Source of the DNA: Lates calcarifer
Lineage: Eukaryota > Chordata > Actinopteri > Centropomidae
Length of the DNA stretch: 64,000 nucleotides
Assembly: GCF_001640805.2 (NCBI RefSeq)
Contig: NC_066838.1
Location: 13,043,632 to 13,107,631 of the forward strand
Reading direction: 5' to 3'
Position numbers and translations under genes: made by a program. Every line of letters begins with the position of its first letter. Positions within the stretch are counted from its first letter, which is position 1. Under the pieces are notes generated by a model, which ran no database searches, was not told the origin of the DNA, and worked only from the letters and a program-made list of their open reading frames with translations. Below, one piece after another: positions 19,161 through 30,600 of the stretch.

Positions 19161-19400
19161 AGTCTGGAGGATTCTGCTGCGTGCTTTCGTGTGCACATCC
19201 AATCACAAGGTTGAGGCTGGAAATACCAGTTCATGGGCTGTATGCCCTGTTCCAGACGAGAAACGCACTAGCATTGTTTTTCTACAACAATTACAAGGGA
19301 GTGCCCTGGGTAAACGCAGCAGCAGGTATTCTCGCGAGATCCAAACTGCCCTACCAGTCGCTAGAGCAAGATGGAGAAGCAAATGTAACACGCATTCGAG
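19161..19400 (+). promoter_or_regulatory. huwe1: huwe1 promoter and non-coding exon 1
   Basis: The AT-rich flank changes abruptly to CpG-containing sequence. A CCAAT box (CCAATCAC, 19199-19206) precedes a perfect TCTCGCGAGA palindrome at 19330-19339. A donor (CATTCGAG then GTAAGC) follows at 19400/19401, which fixes the end of a first exon. That exon holds a tiny upstream frame, ATG at 19371 to TAA at 19386-19388 (MEKQM). There is no TATA box, as expected for a housekeeping gene. Confidence 0.6.
19330..19339. promoter_or_regulatory. huwe1: TCTCGCGAGA core promoter element
   Basis: A perfect 10-base palindrome. This element is known in vertebrate TATA-less CpG-island promoters and is bound by BANP (earlier attributed to Kaiso). 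Its position about 60 bases before the donor of exon 1 fits a transcription start nearby. Confidence 0.7.
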
Positions 19401-19837
19401 GTAAGCAGAAAGACTTATTCCAGAGTATTGACATGGGTTTTGGCTAACAAGTGGCATACATTTCTCCTCCTGAACGACTATATCGATGATTCCTGCCTGT
19501 CACTGGGATCTAAGACCACAAAACCGGTGTCTTTTTAAGGGTAAAGTACGGATCTTTGCTGTGTAAACCGCCATTTTTAATTTAGCCATGATTCCACTGA
19601 TAGAGCATTGTGCGGAGCTCTCACTGCTAGCTAGGTAGCTAGCTCGCGCGAAACCCGCAAACATACACGCGCACACATACGCACGCACACACAGTCATGT
19701 TGACTGTGTGTGGGTATGTGCGCCTCTGTACAAGTACTAGTCAAAGCGGTATGCTCGTTCAGTGGCTTCTCGCGTTCCTCGAGAATAACCGGCGAAGAGT
19801 TAATATATCAGGTTGCTGATGTGACTTTTCGTAATCT

Positions 19838-19951
19838 GCTAACGTTAGCCGTCAGAGCAGAATTTAAGACGAAGTAACAAACGTTAGCCCTAAACTGCTA
19901 GTGAACCTAGCTATCGTCACCTAACTAGCTTTTAACTTTGCTAACGTTAGC
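19838..19951. repeat. Two copies of the palindrome GCTAACGTTAGC
   Basis: Perfect 12-base palindromes lie at 19838-19849 and 19940-19951. Partial forms (ACGTTAGC, GCTAACGTTA) lie at about 19880, 23547 and 23784. They cluster in the CpG-containing sequence around the huwe1 5' exons. Confidence 0.8.
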
Positions 19952-20939
19952 GCCGCCGTTGACTTCACCTTAACTGCGCTGGTGGCTGCCTCAATAATTT
20001 TACAAACTAGGTGAGCTGATTTTACACGGTTACAACTAACCTAGCTAACTTGAAGTGATAATCGAGTTAGGGAGTGGAGTAATGTTACTGAAACTACGGT
20101 CATCATTGTGTTTTCTAATGCAGATGATCAGAGCCCTTCATAACGTCAGTAGCTAATATTAACACTAAAGCTGTGTTGTTGGTTTTGGGTGCATTTATCT
20201 AGGGAGGTGGTTTAGATTAAATGTTTTAAGGGGGGTAACATCAGGCTGTCTGATAGGCTTTAAGTTTTTAAAAGTGAGTTGTCATTCCTCTCAATGAAAA
20301 CAGCTGAAACTGTGTTAACTAAATAAAGAGAAACTGTGGTACCTGTCAGCGTCCCCTTTGGTCCTAGTCATCCTCCCAGTCAGTGTCCATTGTCATGTCA
20401 TGACAACAGGAGGAGTGGACTAGTTGCAAAGAATGCTGCACACTGTTTTGATTTGTTCTGTAATAAGCCAGTGGCTGTGCAGTGGACACTAAAAGCTGAC
20501 TTTAACTGCTGAAAAGCAGACCTGTAAAAATTTGGTCTGAGGATATATGAGCATGTACCCCATATTTGGGGCACCTCAATTGATTGTATGTAATCATATA
20601 CCTGTTATGATCTTTGAACAGTCTGTTATGTACCAGACTATTAAGTGACTTGATTTTGATGGGCTGAAATTCAGAACACAAAGCATGTCCATGCATTAGG
20701 CAGAATTTATAACTTGTAATTGATCACATGATGTGCTTTTTTAATAACACACAGATTGGAATTATCACAGTATCTCAATATAGCTGGGTATGCACTGTTA
20801 CCAGAATTACTTATCCTTTTCACCAACACTAAATATTTTAAGCGTAAATCTGTCAGTAAAAGTGGTTCACTGATGATCAAAATGCTTGAATTTTTTTATC
20901 ATGTCATGTCTGATTTGATTGTTTTCAATATATTTTCAG

Positions 20940-21005
20940 ATTGTTCAAAGAAACTACAAAGCCAAGGATGACAATGGTGGACCTATTGAACCAAAGCAGT
21001 TTCTG
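20940..21005 (+). other. huwe1: huwe1 5' exon 2, with possible in-frame upstream start
   Basis: A 66-base exon is bounded by a strong acceptor (ATATTTTCAG) and donor (CTG then GTATGT). It would splice to 24658, which carries the conventional start. It contains ATGs at 20968 and 20974; joined to the next exon both are in frame with the conventional ATG and no stop intervenes, giving 21 or 19 extra residues. The second has a good Kozak context (ACAATGG). Whether it is translated is unknown. Confidence 0.5.
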
Positions 21006-24000
21006 GTATGTACTGCTAACCTATTTAGTACACTGACTTTAACTGTTCTGGTGATGGATGCATGGATACATAAGGAATACAGTGATTTCCCATCAATATT
21101 TGCTTCCAGAATATATTAATCACCGCTCAGGGTTAGTATGAACCACACATAACAAACAAAAACAACAAAAGGAAATATTTTTCTGCTTTTTTTATGGAGG
21201 AGTTGTCAGAGATCCCTTGCAGTGAAGTGAGGTATATCTTAAATATTTTGTTTAGTAACTCAGATTAGTTTATGTTCTTCACATTCCTCAATAATAAAAA
21301 GGTCATTTCACCCTCCACAACTGATCTTATTTTCATCTTCCCTGCGGTCTTATCAACCCATCCAGATGGTTTTGGTGAGATTTACTGTGATTTCCATTAA
21401 TCAGCTGTATTCACCCCAGTACAATGGAACTCAGTGGCAAATGGTTTGTGCTGCGCAAATCTCCTGAACATTATTTTGGAAAAAGTCACCAACTCTTAGA
21501 ACCTGATTATTATGCATATCAAAATGCACAGAGAGATGTTTGTTGTTTTAAAAAACGTTGGTGTGTGCTAGTTAAGAGATAAAAGATGATTTGTTAAAAG
21601 AAGACTGCAAACATTTTTAAAATAATTTGTGAAGAGGTAAAACTCCATAGAATATGTGTTGACAGAGGAACTGTATAAATTCATGAAACTCATTATTTCC
21701 CACCACTGAGTTTGATTGAACTAAATTTCCAAATCTCAAAACCAAACCTCAGTAAAGTCACACCAAAATAATATCAAAGAACACATCCTGTGGCACTGGT
21801 TAAAAAGACAAGTGCAGTAGGTTCTTGTCCCTGGGTGTGTTCTTTTTTGAGGTTGCTCTGTGTCAGCAGTGAAGAGAAATTGGTGCATTACTCTTGGTAA
21901 AGATGGCATATTTGACGTGATTATGACATTGGTTCAGATATTGTAATTGAGAGAACAGCTGGCTTGACATTCCCAGACTGTCAGCAACCCAAAGTGTTAC
22001 ATTTTTTCAGAGGCCTTGGTGCATCACATATGACATACTGCAGAGCGCTGTTCTGGTAATTGTGTCTCAAATTTGGCTGAATTTAATAATAATAATGATA
22101 ATAATAGCATCATAATGTCAACTACTGTTAGCATTAGATCTTACAATACAATGTAAGGTCAGTGTATGGTCAATCAGATAAAACTGCTTCCTCAATAATA
22201 GAAACATGGCAACTCAAAAACACCTTAAGTAGTCAAAGTCCAACATTGTTTTTGTTTTGTAAGGTTGTGTGTATGAGAGAATGAATCAGCACGTGATAGC
22301 TGTCTCTTGAGATCGGCAGTTATCAACACTAGTGATATCACTAGCTAGCTTTAATCAGCTGGCATAAAAACTAGGATTTTACATTTCTCTTTGCTTCATT
22401 ATTAGCATCATTAACCAAATGTGCTCCAGTTTTAGTAAACATGCTTTGACAATGTTGGCTTTACTTTTTGTGCACCTATCAAATATTGCAGCAGTGTTAA
22501 TGCATTGTGTTTCGATGTTTCACTACAGAAGTATTTTTGGTTCACTGTTACCAGTCATTTGTTTTATTACTTATGGGTTATATATAAAATGCATTCCCCG
22601 ATAATGAGGTTAATAGTTGTGCGGCTGATAGATTTTGATGAAAATATTTTTAAGGACCATGTTGTTATATTAATCACTATTTTATTGTTTTCGGTCGTAA
22701 ACTGTGGATGTCATTAGTTGGAGATCTGTGTTGATTTTAATTAAGGACCACATAAAATGTTACTGTTTTTTTTTTCTTCCTCAGAGGGCCAGTTGCCCTA
22801 TATTAATATGCACTGCATCGATAAACAGTGGCCACTCATTCCAACCGTAACGTTATTCACTTTTTGCACACTACCCAGAGTCATGATGACTCTGCCAACA
22901 GCTAGTGCCTGTGTGCTATGGAAACAAGCGCGGATACTCTGAAAAATAATACAACGAACGGATGAACAACTTCTTTACCGAGTCGGTAGTCGGTAATCAA
23001 TTTTCCCAAACGCAAAGTGAAAACAAAACTCGCAGTGTCACGTTAGACCCGTCCGACAATGATTCAGCGAGTTATTATGCGTTTCTGCTTGCTACTCAAC
23101 TAACGGTAGCTAGCTTGCTAGCTAGCGCGTGCTACGGCTGTCTAGCTGAGGAATCAGGGTAAGACTCCGAGCCTTAGCAAAGTACCGTTAGCTGGTTCCA
23201 GGTATTTGACACACACCAGTCTCACTGTTGCTGGCCACCGAGTTGTGTTTATAGTTTCATTTTTACTTAGAGCGGGGATGGTGCAGAAGTGGGGAGTGCG
23301 GGCTTCTTTTGCGGCCTGTGCAGCCCCGATCTAAATTAGTCCGGAGTCAGGTTAGGACAGCATGGCCAATCTGTGAGATCTGGATTGACAGCTGTGGCAC
23401 AAATGGCTAAAACTGCTTTATTTTTGGTTGGCTGCATTTCAGATGTTTGTCGTTGATTACACACGGGAGTTGTTTGTGACTTGACTGACTTTTTGAAGGT
23501 CTGCTGGTATTCAAATGCTTTGAAGTATGTCAGGAGAAGATCGTTTGCTAACGTTACCGGTAGCTTCGTGTTAGCTGGTCAGGGGCTAGCACCAACTCCG
23601 CAGCAACATTACCGATCGATTTCCTCAGTACGTTGAGCTTCCCAGCGTATCTTGTTTTGTCTGGTGGGTTACTAGTCTGTCACCAAGCAAACCAGTCTCA
23701 GTTGTGACCAGTAACTGCAGTCCTACATGTGTATTGTGACTTGTTAACCTTAGGTAAATAACGCTATGCTGTTAGCAAGGGAGACGTTAGCTTGTTAGCT
23801 ATGTAGCTATAACTTTAACCTGTCAGCGTCTATTCACTTGAGTTGAGGAAGGGCAAGCAGTGAGGCAGTGATCTGTTTAATTCAGATATTACTTGAATCT
23901 CAAGTACATGACACATTAGATAAATGTTTTAGGTCTTTAAATAGGGCCCAACCTAATTGAATTAACTTTGTGTCGTATGTCGCTAGCTAGACTCTAGCTA

Positions 24001-24657
24001 ATGCTTTGACTCGGTCTGCTTTGTGATGTTCAGTCCTGGCTCGATAACCGAAACAAATTTAGTATTGTCACATCTTAAACAACGATTGTGATTAATCATT
24101 TGATATCCACCTTAGATTCAATGAGGAAAATATCTATATATGCTTTACTCGCTTATTAGTTGTGCACTAAAATTCAAGATTGATTGCTGATTGTCTGTTT
24201 TTTGTCTGTATATCATGTCTGCATTTCCGTACACAATCAGGATGGATGCTGTCTAATTGATTTAAAGCTTTATCCACAGCCCTCTCGTAAACCATACTTT
24301 CATGAGATTGTTGCATCTTATATTGTGGTGTGCACTTCAAACAAGAGTTTGTATTGTGGCATGTGGGACACTGTTGCTAGATTAATTTTTACCATAATTT
24401 TTTACAGGTAACGTGACTGGAACATGCTGTTAAGTGGGTATTGCCAAATAATTTTTTGTAAGTACATTTCCCATTTAAAGCTGTGTACAGTGCAGAATTA
24501 TTAGTTATGTATCTCAGTTCCTCATTGGCTGCATTGAGATGTTTAAAGTGCAATATTTGGCTTATTTGCAAATTGTAGATTTAAGTAGTTGTGCATCATA
24601 AAAATATAGTTCTGCATCATTTGTTGTTTTTTGATATACGTGGAAATTTCTCAACAG
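21006..24657 (+). other. huwe1: huwe1 5' intron, with internal CpG-rich block
   Basis: The 3.65-kb intron between the 5' exons is AT-rich except for 22.85-23.7 kb. That block has many CpGs, GCTAGC palindromes and a good donor at 23159 (ATCAGG then GTAAGA), and may be a second promoter with an alternative first exon. Nothing else is recognisable. Confidence 0.45.
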
Positions 24658-24682
24658 GAGCAACAAACCGAGATTATTGACA

Positions 24683-27600
24683 ATGAAGGTCGACAGAAGC
24701 AAGTTAAAGAAAACTCCTACGGAAGCTGTAAGTATGCATAATACTTGACGACTGATCATTCCTAACCTCACTAGTCCCTAATTTCTATAGAGTTGGGATA
24801 CCCAGGCTGAGCTTTACTATAACCAAATGTGATAAGAGCCCATAATGGGGGCACAGTCCAAGTGATTTTTTTTTATATAATAGGAGAACTTGGTAAAAGG
24901 AGTTGCTTACTTTGATGTATTTTAGTGAACTTCTTACCAACAATTTTACTGTCACTGCTTCTTTTACCATTCACCAAAGTTAAGATTATGTCTGTTGCTA
25001 ACTTTGGTGATATTAAGTCTGTATATCTTGTAGGTGGTTAACAATAAAAGTCATGGTAGTGGTAAACAGTTGTGCAGCAATAAGCTGCGGCAATTTCCCC
25101 CCCTACTGTCAGTTTACAGAGGAAATGCAAATTTTGATGTCTTAGCATTTCACAGTTTCACTTAAGTGTGCCATATCGTGCGATTCTGTGTCAGTAGAAA
25201 GAGTCATGGGTGGTTCTTGTGCTATGTTTGACTAACCATTTTGTGTTTCTTCTGAACCAACAGCCTGCCGACTGCAGGATACTTATAGAGAAGCTCAAGG
25301 CATGCAGTGATGAGCAACTCCTGGTTGAACTGCAGCACATCAAAACCTGGAATATTGGCAAGGTAAGGTCCCTCTCTTCCCTCTCTTTCTTTGGGAACCC
25401 AGTCAGTACAGTTTAAATGTGTGACAGGGTTCACACTGCTCAAGATTGTGTGAAATATCATGAAAGTAAGAGGTGTATTCCAAGAATCTGACTTGAAATT
25501 TTGCGCTGGGATGTCACTTGGATTATGTCTAGACCAGACCACCTCATTTCAGAACTACTGCTTGCTTGCTTATGGTCTGAAAAAAGTTTGAGGTGATTTA
25601 ATTGTGGGTCATCAGTACTACATGTTAACTTGTAGTCATTATCATATTGCTGCATTGCAAATAATTATTTAAAGATTTTTTTAGCAAAGATTTTCAGAGA
25701 TTAGAGTTTTTATTTTTTTTTTTTATTTTAGATTGCAACATTGCCAAAATTAACATAAATACAAATTAATAGCAACAGCATCACTGTGTGATCAGCTATG
25801 TTGACATTTGAAATTAGGGATCATAGGGATCACAGAGACAGCTAGAGTCAGCAGGAAGTTTCCTTCCTAACTTAACAACAGCTGTGACTGGGCAGGCAAG
25901 AGACACTGATTCCTCTGCGGAGTGTCAGCTCATTAAGCTTTCGTTCAGTCCCCTCCTGCTCAGTACAGCCAAATCTGCAATTTAATTGTTCTCATTTACA
26001 TGTTTTTCTGTTGTCTCACAATGAAAAAGTGAATTAATTGTGGCTCATCAATACCACATGTTAACCAGTAGTTAATCACTTCTCAAGGTACTATATTGCA
26101 AGTCAGTTAAATACCCTGGCATTCAAAATGAGATATCACAGGTTAAGTTCCAGTTTTGAAAACGGTCAATGTGGGGTATAAAATGCAGTTTAAAGTTAGA
26201 TGAAAAGCTGGAACAGAGAGAAAAAGATTTTTTTTCATTTTAATTCAATTTCACCAGCTTTATTTGGGTTTACTCTTAGACTGCTTACTCACCAGGTTGT
26301 CTCAATTGGTTAATGAGTAATTACTATTCCCCTGTTTTTATGAATATGCTTATAATGGCTCTGCTCCACCAAAAGGCCTCAAAAATAAAGAATAAAATTT
26401 GCTGCTAACAAGAACAGGTATACAGTGTGTGCAGAGATTACAAAAGTAAATGTTGATGCCATCCTGAACGTAAATGGAAAGCAAGTGGTTAAATGCTTCC
26501 CGAATGGTGGTTTCAGTTTTATCTGTACACTGTTGGCACATTTTAATCCCAAATTAAAAAAAATAAAATAATGGCTGCAAGTATTGTACTATGTATAAGC
26601 TAAATTTATTATCATTATTGTCTATGAGACTAAGGGTGATGGCATTTCACTTTAGGTTTACTTTATAAAATCACTCATATGCTTGGTTTGGACTTGCTAT
26701 CACATGTCCCAAAAACCTTCTCATAGTCAGAAAGCACAACCCCTATGTTTTTGGGGAAAAGAAAAAGGTCTGGGATACTTAACATGTATTTGATTGGTCA
26801 CTGAAAATGATTTTTGTCTATCTTCAACAGTGTGAGCTGTACCATTGGGTGGACCTACTGGACCGCTTTGATGGCATCCTGTGTGATGCAGGCCAGACAG
26901 TGGAGAATATGTCATGGCTGCTGGTGTGCGACCGTCCCGACAATGGACAGCTCAAAGCCCTGCTTTTGGCAGTGCTCAACTTCACAGCCCTGCTCATTGA
27001 GTATAGCTTCTCTAGGCACCTCTACAGCTCTATAGAGGTAGGCTGGCACTTTCAATCACTATTCTGTCTTTCTGGACTGTGCATATGTCACAGAGGAAAA
27101 AGTAAAATAGCGCACTAACTTTAACCTTCTTTTATCTACCTCTCCCATCCCCTTTACAGCACTTAACCACCTTGTTAGCGTCATGTGACATGCAGGTGGT
27201 CCTGTCTGTGCTGAACCTGCTCTATGTGTTCAGCAAGCGCTCCAACTACATCACAAGACTGGGATCTGACAAAAGGACGCCTCTGCTGGCCCGTCTGCAA
27301 CACCTGGCTGAGGTCTAGTGAATGCCATTGTTTTCCTCTTGCCATGATTCCAGCTGTCCCTCAGGAGAAAGAGCTGTATTGTTTAGTCTGTTTGTTCTCT
27401 GTTGTAGAGCTGGGGAGGAAAGGAGAATGGCTTTGGTCTGGCTGAGTGCTGCAGGGATCTGCCTATGACTGTAAGAATTTTACAGAGTGATGTTGAGTAA
27501 CTGTCTGTGTCAACTACCTACAGCTATGGCGCTGTTAGTTTCATGTTTATAAATAAGAACTGTCAAATGAGACTAATTAACCACTATTTATAAACTGTCT

Positions 27601-30600
27601 TTGCTCACTATGCTGCCCCCCCTTGGTCCATGAGCAGAAGTACCCTCCCAGTGCCACCACATTGCACTTTGAGTTTTATGCTGAACCAGGTCCTGAGGTC
27701 AAAGTAGAGAGGAAGGTGAAGACCAAGACATTTATTTATGCAATTATTATGTAATAGAAATTAAATGTACTTGTGGTTCATTGTGTTGATGCCTCAGCTT
27801 CTTCCTAAATCTGAACTTTTATTTCTCCAGCAGACAAGTAGTAACACACTACACTATATTCACATCGAGCAGCTTGACAAGGTACAGTCCAATTTGAATT
27901 TTGTCATTAACAGTGGAGTAATAATAGCATGGGTTTTTCACCTTTCACATTGTGGCCCGTGTCTCAGATTTCAGAGAGCCCATCTGAAATCATGGAGTCG
28001 CTGACAGTGCTGTACAACATCCCTAAAGACAAACAGACCCTGCTGTTCACACACATCCGACTGGCCCATGGTTTCTCAAATCACAAGAAGAGGTTGCAGG
28101 CTGTGCAGGCCCGACTGCATGCTATCTCTATACTGGGTGAGTAGAATCTGCCTTTTTATGATAAAGTGACAAATGGTTCCGCTCTGAGTTTTAACTGCTG
28201 ACCTTCTCTGTTTCTTTGCAGTGTATTCAAACGCACTCCAAGAGTCAGCCAACAGTATTCTGTATAATGGCTTGATAGAGGAGCTGGTGGATGTATTGCA
28301 GATTACAGACAAACAGCTTGTGGTATGAAAGTAGTTTGCTTTTTCTGCTTAATCACTGTCATTACACTAAATGCCTAGGCCACGCTAGCAGTAGCACTGT
28401 ATTTGTCAACTCACATGAGGTGTCTTTTGCAGCTTTGTCAGACCAAGATTGCCTTCGTATGATTTTAATGTGTGTATTCTCCAGTGTCAGTGCAGCAGCA
28501 TTGCCAAGTCCTGTTTCATTTTCTGTTTTCTGAAATGCTGTATATGTTTTCGTTTCTCAGGATATCAAGGCAGCATCTTTGCGCACTTTAACTTCGATTG
28601 TCCATCTGGAGAGAACACCCAAACTTTCCAACATCATTGACTGCACCGGCACTGCCTCCTACCATGGCTTCTTGCCTGTGTTAGTGCGCAACTGTATACA
28701 AGCGATGATTGGTGAGAATATGCCTAGAACTTTTGGTGTAACAGTTTATTGTGTGATGCACAAGAAAATATACAATTAAAGGAAGCTTGCTTAGCCATTC
28801 ATTTCTGTTTCCTAGATCCTCTGATGGAACCCTACCCACACCAGTTTGCCACTGCACTCTTCTCATTCCTCTACCACTTGGCTAGCTATGATGCTGGAGG
28901 GGAAGCCCTTGTCTCTTGTGGCATGATGGAAGCCCTCCTGAAGGTATATTCTGATCATAACAATATGTCATCACCAGTTGTAGTTTTCTTTTCAAAAAGT
29001 TGAAGTTTGCCATTTTGTTATCTTTTACTTCATAGGTGATCAAGTTCCTGGGCGATGAGCAGGACCAGATCACCTTTGTGACGCGAGCAGTACGGGTCGT
29101 GGACCTCATCACCAACCTTGACATGGCTGCCTTTCAGTCCCACAGCGGCCTTTCCATTTTCATCTGCAGGCTAGAGGTTGGTTCTGCACTTGGCATTACT
29201 CTATTCCTTACACTGCAGCCTTCAGTTACACAGTCACTGAAACCTCTACCAAACCTCTGGATTCACTCACTCCTCTTCATCACTCCCTCAATCACTTTGT
29301 ATACATAGCATGAAGTGGACCTGTCAAGGAAAGAGTGCCCTTTTGTCATCAAGCCAAAGATTCAGAGGCCTAGCACAGCTGTGGAGTCCGAGGACATGGA
29401 CACAGACATGGAGAGTAAGTCACTAAGACCTATAGAAAGTTTTCTTATCTTGAGATATTAATAATTCTAGGTGCTAGGCTGTTCATCAATATTACCAAAT
29501 TATAAAGAATCTTTCAGCTATTGTGTTAATTTTGCCAACATAATGTATTTTCATAGTGTCAGAAGTTGCCATGGAAAGCAGCCCTGGACCGTCAACATCT
29601 TCTGGCTCCAGACCAGAGGGAGACCACCGAGCACAGAGCAGCGCTGCTAACACGCCTCGTGCAGGTACACTGAGCACACACATACAGGAAAAAAACACTT
29701 AAGTGTGGGCAGACAGTGAGGCTGTGTCTCTTTCTTTACCAGCCCTCTCTGTGTGCCTGTCATTCAGGGTGCACATGAGAGCTTGCTGCATGCGCTTTCT
29801 GGGACAGGGCTCACTTGCCAATCACAACCAAGTTGATTAATGAGTGTTAACATTCTAGACTAATGCTAAAGTAGAGCACAGCAGTGAATATAGGTAATCA
29901 ACCCCCACTAACCCGACCTGAGCACACCCCCATCCCCTTTCAGTAACATTTTTTTTCTGCCTCCAGGTATGCAGTGTATCCCCCAGAGGGCAGCTCTGTT
30001 AAAGTCAATGCTTAATTTCTTGAAGAAAGCCATCCAGGACCCTGCCTTCTCTGATGGTATCCGCCACGGTGAGTCATTGGCATCCTCTCACTTGTTCTGT
30101 AGATATTATACTAATCTTGTTTATATATGTTGAATAGATTCATAAATTGTTGATGTACTTGTCATTATGCAAACATTGATTTTTGTTCATGTGTGCATCT
30201 GCACCCTCTTTTTTTCTCAAGTTATGGATGGGTCCTTGCCTACCTCACTAAAGCACATCATCAGTAATGCAGAATATTATGGCCCTTCACTCTTCCTCTT
30301 AGGTGAGTTCACGGTCATGTGATTTCACATAGACCAGCTGTCATGCCACTGTCAGAGGTGGTATTTTCCCAACTGAATTTTGATTCGTGTCATATCAGTA
30401 ATTTCATTTTATAATCTTCATGCTTTTGAACCATGATCAAGTAGTCAACAGCTGTGTTATTTCCATGTGTCAGATACCTAGACTGTTTAGTCACCATCTA
30501 AATAAAGTAAATAAAAGTATTGGATAGGACTCTTCAAATACCCAATGTTAACTGACTTAGAATGGGATAAGGGCCTAAAAATGTGATTGGGACATCACTA

